Shown here in pieces: positions 8,097-17,805 of a stretch of 64,000 bases of DNA. The notes beneath the pieces were generated by a model, which was given only the letters and a program-made list of their open reading frames with translations, had not been told where the DNA came from and ran no database searches. The translations under genes were made by a program, and so were the position numbers. The first letter of the stretch is position 1; every line of letters starts with the position of its first letter. The DNA is taken from assembly GCA_017444825.1 (NCBI GenBank), contig JAFSVU010000013.1:62001-126000 (forward strand), written 5' to 3'. The DNA is from Clostridia bacterium. Its GTDB lineage: Bacteria > Bacillota > Clostridia > UBA1212.

Positions 8097-9311
8097 ATGG
8101 CAAGAAGCGGATACGCAACCGTAATTTCTTTAAGACCTGATGAACAGGAGATCCAGTTCTTTTCAGGCGCCGGAAGAGACAAAAGCACGCTGAGATTCGA
8201 TTCCAAGACATACAAAGTCAAGAGCTATTGGTTAGGCGACGATTTTATGAAGGAATTCTCCCGCTGCCTGACCGAGTACGCAAACGCCAACCCGGCATAC
8301 ACCGGAAAGTCTGCATACGTTTCAATACTGCTGCCGAACAGGCTTGTTTCCACTACGAGCTTCAACATCCCGGGACTCAACAAGAAGACGACTTTGAATC
8401 TTTTCAACGTTGCCATGGAGAGCAACTACTCGAATCTCGCGGATCTTAAATACAACAATCTCATGGTGAAGCAGAATAAGCAGTACGCCACGTTCTGCGT
8501 TGCTCTCGTGAGGCAGAAGCTTCAGCAGGATCTCTACGCTGCGGCGGGCGGAGCAAACCTTCTCGCAAACCTCATGACCTACGATTCTGCGGCAAGCGGC
8601 TGCGGCGCTGTGGCTCTAAACAGCAAGATCGCCAATGAGACCTGCATTTTCATGGATATCAAGGAGTCAAGGGCTACCATCACATACATGACAAAAGGTT
8701 TGGTACTCGGCTGCATGGATCTGCCCTTCGGATGGAGTATCCTGAGGCAGACGAAGCCTGTGGCGGAAAATATGCTTTTCTCCCACGACGTAGCGGAACT
8801 GGCGGTCATCAACGCAAAGGAAAAAGCGAAGGCGAAGGCCCTCACCATGATGGGCGAGATGGCCCCCGGCGAAGATGAATACGGCTTCCCGGTGGAGGAA
8901 GAGGGCGAGATGATGCCCCAGGATCCGAATTTCCAGCCCAAGGTCCAGGCTCAGACGGTGAAGACGTTGCCCAAAAAGACAGCCAGAGTGCTGCCCAAGT
9001 GGATGCAGAGACCGATCCCGGACACACAGGAAGGCGTTGTTTACGAGAATTTCAGGATATTCCAGAAATATGCCCTTGAGTTCATCCGGGCGAACCTCAG
9101 ACTCACCACCATTGCGGAACCCACCTGCGTATACGTCAATATGCCCGACGAGTTTGATTTCGTTTACGAGCTGGTGAACGCCGAGGCCGACGAGAACAAG
9201 ATCAAGTTTGCAGATCTCGGAATCAAAAAAGAAAAAGCCGTCATAAAGGAACACGTGGAGCTTTACGGCGGACTGTTTGCCGATCAGTTCGGCTCGCTCA
9301 ACAATTTCTGA
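8097..9311 (+). CDS. pilM: PilM-like actin-fold pilus assembly protein
   Basis: A 404-residue soluble protein. The alternating strand pattern (VSILLPNRLVSTTSFNIPG; CIFMDIKESRATITYMTKG; LDLPFGW-like turn) and its place between minor pilins and pilD support a PilM-type actin-like ATPase that links the cytoplasmic side of the pilus machine to the membrane. A low-complexity Glu/Met/Pro-rich insertion is seen at about residues 250-290. No separate PilN or PilO gene follows. Start ATG is preceded by AAGGAG. The identification rests on fold-like pattern and context, not on strong motifs. Confidence 0.65.
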   Translation: MARSGYATVISLRPDEQEIQFFSGAGRDKSTLRFDSKTYKVKSYWLGDDFMKEFSRCLTEYANANPAYTGKSAYVSILLPNRLVSTTSFNIPGLNKKTTLNLFNVAMESNYSNLADLKYNNLMVKQNKQYATFCVALVRQKLQQDLYAAAGGANLLANLMTYDSAASGCGAVALNSKIANETCIFMDIKESRATITYMTKGLVLGCMDLPFGWSILRQTKPVAENMLFSHDVAELAVINAKEKAKAKALTMMGEMAPGEDEYGFPVEEEGEMMPQDPNFQPKVQAQTVKTLPKKTARVLPKWMQRPIPDTQEGVVYENFRIFQKYALEFIRANLRLTTIAEPTCVYVNMPDEFDFVYELVNAEADENKIKFADLGIKKEKAVIKEHVELYGGLFADQFGSLNNF

Positions 9312-9326
9312 AGCGGAGAGGTTAAG

Positions 9327-10130
9327 ATGATTGGATTAGTTTACTTTTTTGCGGCGCTGATCGGTCTGTGCGTGGGAAGCTTCCTTAACGTGCTGATCTA
9401 CCGCCTGCCCAACAAGATCAACATTGCCGTGCCCGGCTCCCACTGCCCCAAATGCAGCTATAAGCTGAAGTGGTATGACAACATCCCGGTGATCTCCTAC
9501 ATCATTCTGAAAGGCAAGTGCAGGAACTGCGGCGGGAAGATCTCCATCAGATATACTATCGTCGAAATAGCCAATTCCCTTCTCTGGGTCGCGTGCGTCG
9601 CCATGTTCTGGAAGACGAGCATTCCCATGGCCTGCATTTACGCGCTGTCCCTTTCCATTCTGCTCACCATGACCTGCGCGGATCTTGAGTACCTGATAGT
9701 GCCGGATTCCCTGCAGATCGCTCTCGGTGTTCTGGCGGTGGCCACGGTGGTCCTTTCCGCGGTGGGCATCGATAAGACAGTAACCTGGTATTCAAGGCTC
9801 ATCGGCGCTGCCGTTTTCGGTCTCGCTTTTCTGGTAATATCGGTGATCTTCGAAAAAATAGTTCACCACGAGGCAATGGGCGGCGGAGACATAAAGCTGG
9901 CCTTCATTGCCGGAGGCTTACTCGGCTGGGAAAAGATGCTGGCGGCAATGCTTGTTGCAACCATCCTCGGCAGCATTATTCTCCTCATCATCAGGAAAGT
10001 TTCCAAATCGGAAAAAGAGACCCAGTATCCCTTCGTTCCGTTCATGGCCCTTGGCGTCGCTGCGATGATATTCTTTGGCGATTTTGTAGTGAAGGGCTAC
10101 TCGGACCTTATAGCAAGCATTATCAGGTAA
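9327..10130 (+). CDS. pilD: Prepilin peptidase (leader peptidase / N-methyltransferase)
   Basis: A 267-residue polytopic membrane aspartyl protease that cuts prepilin leaders and usually methylates the new N-terminus. The N-terminal methylase region has two CxxC pairs (CPKC near residue 41 and CRNC near 65), then about six to seven membrane helices. The two catalytic aspartates are in TCADLEYLIVPD and GGGDIKL. It is full length for the family. It should process the three prepilins encoded just upstream. Confidence 0.95.
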   Translation: MIGLVYFFAALIGLCVGSFLNVLIYRLPNKINIAVPGSHCPKCSYKLKWYDNIPVISYIILKGKCRNCGGKISIRYTIVEIANSLLWVACVAMFWKTSIPMACIYALSLSILLTMTCADLEYLIVPDSLQIALGVLAVATVVLSAVGIDKTVTWYSRLIGAAVFGLAFLVISVIFEKIVHHEAMGGGDIKLAFIAGGLLGWEKMLAAMLVATILGSIILLIIRKVSKSEKETQYPFVPFMALGVAAMIFFGDFVVKGYSDLIASIIR

Positions 10131-10157
10131 TTATCATCAGATGACAGAGGAATAAAA

Positions 10158-11369
10158 ATGCAAAAGTACAAGTACACGGCGGTGAATATGCAGAAGCAGA
10201 AGTTTACCGGCATCTTTATCGCCAAAGACGAACACGATCTGGCCGTTCAGCTCTCGAAGCAGAACCTGTACCTGGTTTCGTACAAGATATACAAGGGCAC
10301 CACGCCTTCGGCATTCTTCACACTGGGTACCGGAAAGCTTACGGCTACGGATCTGGCCAATTTCTGCCGGCAGTACGCCATCATGATCAATGCGGGAATG
10401 TCGCTCATCGCGGCCATTGACGTTTTGAGATCACAGCCCAGAAATTCCTACCTTAAATCGATCCTCGAGGTGGTGGCGGATGACGTAAAGGGCGGTATGA
10501 TGCTTTCTGAGGCGTTCAACAAACACGACACTGCATTCCCGGAGTTTTTCCGCAGCATGGTATACGTGGGCGAGGTCTCCGGAAGACTTGACATGGTGTT
10601 CAACTCTCTCGCAAACTACTACGAGACAGATGCCAAGATCAAGAAAAAGACAAAGGGCGCCATGGCCTACCCGCTGATGCTCCTGGGCATGACCCTCGGT
10701 ATATTGGTGGCGATGCTGGTCTGGATCGTGCCTACCTTCAGAAAAGCGCTGGATAACCTGGAGATCGTTCCCGAGGGAATAACCAAGGTCGTATGGGACG
10801 TGTCCGACTTCGTGCTGAACAACTGGCTTTACATTCTGTTCTTCATTGTCGTGATAGGCATCGTGATATTCGTGCTCCTTCGGACGGAGAAAGGAAAATA
10901 CGGTTTCGACGTGATCAAGCTCAGGGGCCCGCTGATCGGCCGCCTCACCACAGACCTTATAACCGCGAGATTCGCAAGGGGATTCAGCCTTCTCCTCTCC
11001 AGCGGTATGGGTATTTCAGACGCTATGGAGGCCATACAGGTGGTCCTGGGAAACAGGGACGTTACGAAACGGTTTAAAAAGGCCACTGAGGACGTTCTGG
11101 CGGGCTCGAGCCTGGCGGGCGCATTGGCGAAATACAAGCTGTTCCCGGAGATCATGATCCAGATGGTGGCTGTAGGTGAAAGGACCGCTTCTCTTGACGA
11201 GGTGCTTGCGAGATCCTGCGGATTTTTCGACGAAAAGGTCGAATCCACACTGCAGTCTGTTGTTTCGAAGATCCAGCCGGCGATGCTCCTTATCATGGGC
11301 GCCATCGTTGGTATGATGTTCATCGCTATCTACTCGCCAATGCTTTCAATTATGACCCAGCTGGGATGA
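10158..11369 (+). CDS. pilC: PilC/GspF inner-membrane platform protein
   Basis: A 403-residue protein with two GspF domains: a first cytoplasmic helical bundle (about residues 65-190), membrane helices near 170-195 and 220-245, a second bundle, and a C-terminal helix (PAMLLIMGAIVGMMFIAIY). It anchors the pilus assembly ATPases in the membrane. It lies 27 bases after pilD and 56 bases before pilB, consistent with one transcript. Confidence 0.93.
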   Translation: MQKYKYTAVNMQKQKFTGIFIAKDEHDLAVQLSKQNLYLVSYKIYKGTTPSAFFTLGTGKLTATDLANFCRQYAIMINAGMSLIAAIDVLRSQPRNSYLKSILEVVADDVKGGMMLSEAFNKHDTAFPEFFRSMVYVGEVSGRLDMVFNSLANYYETDAKIKKKTKGAMAYPLMLLGMTLGILVAMLVWIVPTFRKALDNLEIVPEGITKVVWDVSDFVLNNWLYILFFIVVIGIVIFVLLRTEKGKYGFDVIKLRGPLIGRLTTDLITARFARGFSLLLSSGMGISDAMEAIQVVLGNRDVTKRFKKATEDVLAGSSLAGALAKYKLFPEIMIQMVAVGERTASLDEVLARSCGFFDEKVESTLQSVVSKIQPAMLLIMGAIVGMMFIAIYSPMLSIMTQLG

Positions 11370-11425
11370 TGAGAAGGAAAACCATTGGTTAATATAAATA
11401 AGTAGCTTTCGAAAAAGGAAACGTT

Positions 11426-13117
11426 ATGAACTTAGATTTTGAGATTCTGCAATATTATATAAACAAGAAGATCGTTAAGAAAAAAGAGGCTGACACCATT
11501 CTCGAGGAGTGCACCAAGAGAGACGTACCGGTCCGTGAGTACATGCTGATGAAGGAGTACATCACAGAGGCGGGAGAGCTGGAGGCGCTTTCGGATTACT
11601 ACAATATCCCCTGCATCGAGATGGACATGCTTGATATCGACAAGGAGATCTTCGGCAAGTTCTCTTTCGAGTTCATGAAAAAGCACAAGGTGGTGCCGGT
11701 CAGCATCGATAAGAACGGTGTGCTGTTGGTGGCTATAGGAAGGATCCTTGATTCGGCCACTCTTTCGGCGGTCTCGATCTGCTTCGACAATCCCGTTGAT
11801 TTCGTTCTCACCGCGCCGACCCAGATCGACAGGTACATTGATGCTGCGGCCGCTGTTATCACCACGTCCACGGCTCTCAACGACCTGAACGCGGAGAAGG
11901 ACAGCGAGCTGTTCGCGGACAGAGCGGAATCACTGAACGCGGTATTCACAAACGAGGAGGGCGTTGTCAACAACCCCGCAGTAAGACTGGTCGACTCGAT
12001 CATCAAAGAGGCGATTCCTTACAGAGCTTCGGATATCCACATCGAGCCGTTTGAGAAGCGCGTAAGAGTGCGTTACCGTATCGACGGCGATCTTCAGGAG
12101 AGAGCCGACTTCCCCATCGAATCATATTCGGCCATCTGCGCCAGAATCAAGATCCTCTCGGGCATGAACATTGCCGAGAGAAGGACCCCTCAGGACGGAC
12201 GTATCAACATGCGGGTCGGCGGCAAGGAATTCGACTTCCGTGTATCCGCGATCCCTACGATCTACGGCGAAAAGTTCGTTATCCGTATCCTGGATAAGAC
12301 CTCCTTCCACTTTACCAGGCCCGACCTCGGTTTCACGGAGAGGGAGAACTCATTTATCGACAGGATGCTTATGAAGCCCCACGGCATCATACTTCTTACG
12401 GGTCCTACGGGTTCCGGTAAGACCACCACCCTCTATTCATTCCTTAAAGAGGTCAACAATCCCTCCGTGAACATCATCACGGTAGAGGACCCGGTGGAGT
12501 ACACCATGACCGGTATCAACCAGACCCAGGTAAATACAAAGATCAGCATGACCTTCGCGACGGCCCTCCGTTCCATACTGCGTCAGGACCCCGATATAAT
12601 CATGATCGGTGAGATCCGTGACGAGGAGACGGCGGAGATCGCGGTAAGGGCGGCTATTACGGGACACCTTGTGTTCAGTACGCTGCACACCAATGACGCT
12701 CCCGGCGCCATCACGCGTCTTGAGGACATGGGTGTGCCGGACTACCTTATTTCCGACGCTCTGGCCGGCGTTATAGCCCAGCGTCTTGTAAAGAGGCTCT
12801 GCCCCGCCTGCAAGAAGCGCGGAAAAGCCAATGCGAAAGAGATGGAGATCCTGGGCCTCGACGAGCCTATCAGTATTTTCAGACCCCAGGGATGCCAGTT
12901 CTGCAACAACACCGGCTACAAGGGACGTATTGGCGTTCACGAGGTCATGCTCATGAATGAGCATATGAAGAACGAAGTAACAAGAAACAAGAACCCCGAG
13001 TCCCTGAAAGAAATGGCCATCAAAAACGGTATGGTTCCTCTTTGGGATTCCTGCAGAGAGATAGTCATCTCGGGTATAACGAGCGTTCAGGAGCTCATGA
13101 CCCTGAACCAGGAGTGA
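11426..13117 (+). CDS. pilB: PilB/GspE pilus assembly ATPase
   Basis: A 563-residue ATPase that drives pilus extension. It has an N-terminal MshEN-type region (about 1-150), an N2 domain with ASDIHIEPFEKRVRVRYRIDG-like sequence, the Walker A GPTGSGKTTTLY (about 324-335), the Walker B DPDIIMIGEIRD, the His box and a zinc-binding CPAC...CQFC module (about 459-492). All hallmarks of PilB are intact. The promoter-side spacer contains CATTGGTT at 11380. It ends 37 bases before the next gene, probably in one operon. Confidence 0.95.
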   Translation: MNLDFEILQYYINKKIVKKKEADTILEECTKRDVPVREYMLMKEYITEAGELEALSDYYNIPCIEMDMLDIDKEIFGKFSFEFMKKHKVVPVSIDKNGVLLVAIGRILDSATLSAVSICFDNPVDFVLTAPTQIDRYIDAAAAVITTSTALNDLNAEKDSELFADRAESLNAVFTNEEGVVNNPAVRLVDSIIKEAIPYRASDIHIEPFEKRVRVRYRIDGDLQERADFPIESYSAICARIKILSGMNIAERRTPQDGRINMRVGGKEFDFRVSAIPTIYGEKFVIRILDKTSFHFTRPDLGFTERENSFIDRMLMKPHGIILLTGPTGSGKTTTLYSFLKEVNNPSVNIITVEDPVEYTMTGINQTQVNTKISMTFATALRSILRQDPDIIMIGEIRDEETAEIAVRAAITGHLVFSTLHTNDAPGAITRLEDMGVPDYLISDALAGVIAQRLVKRLCPACKKRGKANAKEMEILGLDEPISIFRPQGCQFCNNTGYKGRIGVHEVMLMNEHMKNEVTRNKNPESLKEMAIKNGMVPLWDSCREIVISGITSVQELMTLNQE

Positions 13118-13153
13118 CCGGTCATTTAACACTTGTTTCAGTTTGGAGGTATT

Positions 13154-15901
13154 ATGGCGAGACAGCACTTTTATTCGCGTGTTCCGTTCAGAGTGAGTAT
13201 GTTCAACAGAGCCGACGGCTTTGACACATTCGCCTGCTCGGAAGGTGTGGAGAGGGAGTTCATCGACAAAGATCTTAGTGTGGTTTGCGAAAACAAACCG
13301 ACGCCCAACGAGTCAGTTCAGATCAGAAAGGGCGAACTGCCGCCTGTATATTGCATGTTTACCGCAAAGGACGGCACTCTTGTGGAGAGCTGCACCACGT
13401 ACCTGCCCCTTGACTACACGGGAGAGCGCAGCAGCTACATGGTACACAACCTGCTCTTCTCACCCCAGGAAGCCGAATCGCTTTTCTTTACCCCCAAGAG
13501 AATACCCTTCAATGCGGATATGTTCGAGCATGAGATCGACCATTTCAACATTACGTCTCCGACCGCGAAGCCTTTCTTTAAATACCCCGAAAAGGATTAC
13601 GTATGCCTTGATTTTGAGCCTACGGACTGGCTCCTTGACGAGTTTGATCCCATAATGCTTTCCAGGGTGCTTTACTGCATCCTTGCGGCATCCTGCGGCA
13701 ACCTCAAAAATCTCTACCTGTATTTCCCGGATCACAGCAGCGAGTTTGCCATCCGTTTCTTCAATACGATATACAGCGTGTTCCCGTACCACATGAGGCC
13801 TCAGCTCTCATTCGCAACGAGAGTCAGCGACATATCAAGGTATTCGTCCATCAAGATCAAATGCCTGTCCGCTAACGTTGTGGTACCTCCTGTGAGAGGC
13901 GCCATGATAAACCTGAAGGTCAACCAGTACACAGGAATGAGGGATGACGACATTGCCCCCTGGCGGCAGATCATCGATCTTTTCATAAGCATGCTGAAAA
14001 ACGACGCCATCAGGCAGGAATTCCTGGTATTTGCCCAGAACGCGGTAAATTCCGTGCCGGCACTGGCCCAGCCCTCTCTCAAGATGCTGAACAATCTGGT
14101 GTTCCTGTTCAGGTGCAGCAGCGGTCTTTTTGAGGAGAGGCTCGTTCTCCCGACGGACGACAAGATACTGGAATACTTCACAGTTTACGAAAAATACAGG
14201 GCTGCGCTCAGCCCCGAGTTCAGGACTAATGCGGTCAAATGCATCAAACGCTACCCCGCCACCCACACCGCCATTCCTCAGAAGCTTTTCGCTAAAATTG
14301 CGAAGATCTACCCTACGGACATCCCGGCGGTCAGGTATATCATCATGCAGGTGGTGCTGGACCTCATCCACATGGACATAATGAGGGACAAGCTCTTTGC
14401 CTTCGTAAGGTCGAACTACGCCTCCCAGGAGAGGGACGAAAAGGACGAGATCATTAAGAACATCAGCCGTGTATTCTACGGCGGTTTTCTCCAGAGCCAG
14501 ATACTGTCATTTTTCCAGTCCATATTCCTGGACGAGTCCCCGGATGCCCAGCTTGAGATAATGGATAAGCTGCTCCTTTCCATCCGCAACAAGGACGTTA
14601 AGGACCAGATAATGACGTTTATCGAAACCAATTTTAAAGGCTTCACACCCCAGATCCGCCACAACATTTATCTGGCGGCCATTGAGCACATCCAGGAGGG
14701 GGACGACTTGGCGTCAAGGCTCATTGACGTCATTGACCTCAACATGCCCGGAGAGGTTCCGGAGGAGAGGACCTGGTTTGAACTTAAGCTGGTGTCCGCC
14801 GCCAAGGCAGAACAGCGCAAGAAGAACCACCCGATGATCAGGATACTTGCCCGGAAGCACGGATACTGCTCGGCCCTGGTGCTGAAAAAGGTGTTCAACG
14901 AGGAGATGGGTAAAAAGGCATATGGCGAGGTCATAGCAGGTTTCTGCGAGGGAACTCTCAAGGATCTGGCTCTTTCGCTGAGACAGGCGCTGCCTCTTTT
15001 CTCGGATTTTGACGAAGAAGCCAATGCAAGGCTCTACAGAAACATTAAAGAGAGCTTAGACGCTCAGCAAAAGAGATACGATCTCCCTTCGGTCATCGAG
15101 GCGGACAAGATAATAACCAAGGCCTACGACGAGGAGGAGGAGCCCCTGGCTGTGGTGTTCTGGCAGGATTTTGCCGAGCAGATCATTGCTTCAGCCATGA
15201 AGAAGGCTCTGCCGGACGTGTTCCGCTATATCAACCAGCCTGAGGTGCTTGACGAAGCACTTGAGGTTTCCAAAAAGTACAGCGACGTGACGGAATCCGA
15301 AGGATATGCTGCGGCCGCAGGCTACAAGCGTCTTTTGAACGCCATTGATTCCTGCTCACCCGACGGGATACTTAAAGCGCTTGACGAGATGCCCGGGGAT
15401 CAAATGAAGCGGAGACAGATGAGCGAGTACATGAGAAGGACCTACAAGGTGAAGGACGAGGCTCCGGTCAGGATCAAAGCCTGGTTCGGCTCAGTTATCA
15501 CTTATCTCAAGTCCGGAGAATACGATTTCACAGGCATGTACGACACCGCGAAGCAGATCCTGGACGAAAATGAGGAGCCTCAAGAGGAGACCAAGGGCCG
15601 TAAGGGCGCTGCGGGACCGGATACGGGGCTTGAGGCCATTGGTTACGTGCTGGAATTCGGCAATGCAGTGGGTCAGAGATGCGGTCAGGATATGAAAGAC
15701 GCGCTTTATGCGGAGGGCTCGTCCCTTTCCGGCGCTCTTAATTCATACATAGGACTGGGCAAGAACCAGGAGAAGAAAAAACTCTCCGCGGCGATCGGTG
15801 CCCTGAAACCCGAAAACAGTGAATTTGCGGTAAAATGCACAGAATATATTAAAGGCAGCGCGAAGCCTTCATTCTTCTCAAGTCTTTTCGGAAGGAAATA
15901 G
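13154..15901 (+). CDS. Large protein of unknown function linked to the pilus operon (possibly GAP1-like)
   Basis: A 915-residue protein without signal peptide or clear membrane span. The start is ATG at 13154, behind GGAGGT; an earlier in-frame start has no ribosome site. The N-terminal part begins HFYSRVPFRVSMFNRADGF and has a mixed strand/helix pattern to about residue 330; the remainder is mostly alpha-helical, rich in Lys/Glu, like a solenoid. The N-terminus is reminiscent of the GAP1 (GTPase-associated protein 1) family described in predicted NTP-dependent conflict systems, but no GTPase partner lies nearby, so this is weak. Only 37 bases separate it from pilB, suggesting a shared transcript. 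Confidence 0.7.
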   Translation: MARQHFYSRVPFRVSMFNRADGFDTFACSEGVEREFIDKDLSVVCENKPTPNESVQIRKGELPPVYCMFTAKDGTLVESCTTYLPLDYTGERSSYMVHNLLFSPQEAESLFFTPKRIPFNADMFEHEIDHFNITSPTAKPFFKYPEKDYVCLDFEPTDWLLDEFDPIMLSRVLYCILAASCGNLKNLYLYFPDHSSEFAIRFFNTIYSVFPYHMRPQLSFATRVSDISRYSSIKIKCLSANVVVPPVRGAMINLKVNQYTGMRDDDIAPWRQIIDLFISMLKNDAIRQEFLVFAQNAVNSVPALAQPSLKMLNNLVFLFRCSSGLFEERLVLPTDDKILEYFTVYEKYRAALSPEFRTNAVKCIKRYPATHTAIPQKLFAKIAKIYPTDIPAVRYIIMQVVLDLIHMDIMRDKLFAFVRSNYASQERDEKDEIIKNISRVFYGGFLQSQILSFFQSIFLDESPDAQLEIMDKLLLSIRNKDVKDQIMTFIETNFKGFTPQIRHNIYLAAIEHIQEGDDLASRLIDVIDLNMPGEVPEERTWFELKLVSAAKAEQRKKNHPMIRILARKHGYCSALVLKKVFNEEMGKKAYGEVIAGFCEGTLKDLALSLRQALPLFSDFDEEANARLYRNIKESLDAQQKRYDLPSVIEADKIITKAYDEEEEPLAVVFWQDFAEQIIASAMKKALPDVFRYINQPEVLDEALEVSKKYSDVTESEGYAAAAGYKRLLNAIDSCSPDGILKALDEMPGDQMKRRQMSEYMRRTYKVKDEAPVRIKAWFGSVITYLKSGEYDFTGMYDTAKQILDENEEPQEETKGRKGAAGPDTGLEAIGYVLEFGNAVGQRCGQDMKDALYAEGSSLSGALNSYIGLGKNQEKKKLSAAIGALKPENSEFAVKCTEYIKGSAKPSFFSSLFGRK

Positions 15902-15933
15902 CCGGCCGCGTTGGTTAATTTGACGGATTGGTT

Positions 15934-17805
15934 ATGACAGACTTTAAGGAAGAATTGAAAAAGGTCCCGGAGCTTCCGGGAGTCTACCTTATGCATGATG
16001 CGGATGACAGAATCATCTACGTCGGCAAGGCTGTCATTTTGAGAAACAGACTCCGTTCCTATTTCAACAACACGCCGCACAACGAGCGGATCACACGGAT
16101 GATCTCCCTTATTGACCGTTTCGAGTTTATCGTGACGGGCTCCGAGTACGAGGCTCTGCTGCTGGAGTGCAATTTAATAAAAAAGTACAGGCCGAAATAC
16201 AACGTGCTCCTGAAGGACGACAAGAACTACCCCTACGTGAAGGTTACGGTGGGAGAGAGGTTCCCGAGGGTCATGATCGCCCATAAAAAGATCAATGACG
16301 GAGCGAAGTATTTCGGTCCTTATTATTTGAGTTACACCGTAAAATCCACCCTCGACACTTTGTCCAAGGTGTTCCCCATGAGGACCTGCACCAGGAAGAT
16401 AGATCCCCAAAAACCCACGCGGGTCTGCCTGAATTATCACATTGGTTTGTGCCCCGGGCCCTGCGCAGGCTACATTTCCGAGGAGGAATATGCTAAAAAC
16501 ACGGAGGCGGTGTGCGATTTTCTGGCGGGCAGAAACGGTGATATAATCAAAAAACTTCACGCGGAGATGCTTGAGGCCAGCGAAAACCTTGATTTTGAGA
16601 AGGCCGCGGATATCCGGGACCGGATCAAGGGGCTTGAGGTGGTGAGCGAGAAGCAGAAGATAATGCTTTCCGGCGGGGACAGCATGGACGCATTGGCGAT
16701 ATCCGTCAACGAAACGGACGGCGCAGCGGTGGTGTTCCACGTTATCGGGGGAAAGACTCTCGGGAGAGACGTTTACATTCTTGAGGCGGCGGGGGGCTCC
16801 GATATACAGGAACTTTATATGAGCTTCATTAGCCAATACTATTATGAGGCCATTGCCGTGCCGGGCAGGATATATACCGCGGAGGAACTGCCGGAGGACC
16901 AAGCGGCCCTTGTCTGCGAGATGCTTTCGTCAACGGCAGGCAGAAAAGTCCAGCTGATCACCCCTAAAAAAGGCAAAAAGCTGGAAATCTGCGACATGGC
17001 CATGCAAAATGCCCGGATTCAGCTGGAAAACTACGAGACCACGAAGAGGGCGGAGCGCGCCGGAAATCTGCTTGTCCTTGAGAAGCTTAAAGACATCTGC
17101 AGAACGGAGACACTGCCCCTCCGGATAGAGGCGTTCGATATTTCAAATCTGGGCGATTCGGAGATCGACGGCAGCATGGTGGTCTTTGAGAACGGGAAGC
17201 CGAAGAAGAGCGACTACAGAAGGTTTAAGATCAAGACCCTCGATAAAAGAAGCGACGTGGCTTCCATGAACGAGATGCTGACCAGGCGCTACAAAAAGCT
17301 TGCGGAGGGGGAGACATCCTTCGGGGCCGCTCCCGACCTGATACTTATGGACGGCGGCATCACCCAGATCAATGAGGCTATAAGGGTCATTGGCGAGCTG
17401 GGCCTTGAGATACCGGTGTTCGGCATGGTGAAGGACGACAGACACAGAAGCCGCGGCCTCATGTCCCCTGAAGGAAGAGAGTTCAGGCTGGAGGACGACC
17501 CGGACATTTGGCGCTTTGTGACGGACGTGCAGAACGAGACCCACAGATTTGCCATAGAATACAATCGAAAGCTCACCGAAAAGCGCTACAAAAAGTCACC
17601 TCTTGACGGTATCAAGGGTGTGGGGGACAAGCGCAAAGTGACGCTTCTCCGAAAATTCGGCTCGGTAAAGGGCATCAGGGAGGCATCCGCAGAAGATATT
17701 GCCTCCGCGGCGAAGATATCTCCCGCTCTTGCGGAAAAGATCAAAGAGGAGCTTTCAAAAACGAACAAAGAGAGCAAAGCTGTACGGGGAGGTGATTCCG
17801 GGTGA
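15934..17805 (+). CDS. uvrC: UvrC, excinuclease ABC subunit C
   Basis: A 623-residue DNA repair nuclease that makes both incisions around a lesion bound by UvrA/UvrB. An N-terminal GIY-YIG domain (PGVYLM...IIYVGKA), a Cys-rich stretch (CTRKIDPQ...CLNYHIGLCPGPCAG), a UVR motif (ENLDFEKAADIRDRI), the RNase H-like C-terminal nuclease (EAFDISNLGDSEIDGSMVVF) and two helix-hairpin-helix motifs near the end are all present. Start ATG at 15934 has only a weak ribosome site. It overlaps the following gene by four bases. Confidence 0.95.
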   Translation: MTDFKEELKKVPELPGVYLMHDADDRIIYVGKAVILRNRLRSYFNNTPHNERITRMISLIDRFEFIVTGSEYEALLLECNLIKKYRPKYNVLLKDDKNYPYVKVTVGERFPRVMIAHKKINDGAKYFGPYYLSYTVKSTLDTLSKVFPMRTCTRKIDPQKPTRVCLNYHIGLCPGPCAGYISEEEYAKNTEAVCDFLAGRNGDIIKKLHAEMLEASENLDFEKAADIRDRIKGLEVVSEKQKIMLSGGDSMDALAISVNETDGAAVVFHVIGGKTLGRDVYILEAAGGSDIQELYMSFISQYYYEAIAVPGRIYTAEELPEDQAALVCEMLSSTAGRKVQLITPKKGKKLEICDMAMQNARIQLENYETTKRAERAGNLLVLEKLKDICRTETLPLRIEAFDISNLGDSEIDGSMVVFENGKPKKSDYRRFKIKTLDKRSDVASMNEMLTRRYKKLAEGETSFGAAPDLILMDGGITQINEAIRVIGELGLEIPVFGMVKDDRHRSRGLMSPEGREFRLEDDPDIWRFVTDVQNETHRFAIEYNRKLTEKRYKKSPLDGIKGVGDKRKVTLLRKFGSVKGIREASAEDIASAAKISPALAEKIKEELSKTNKESKAVRGGDSG

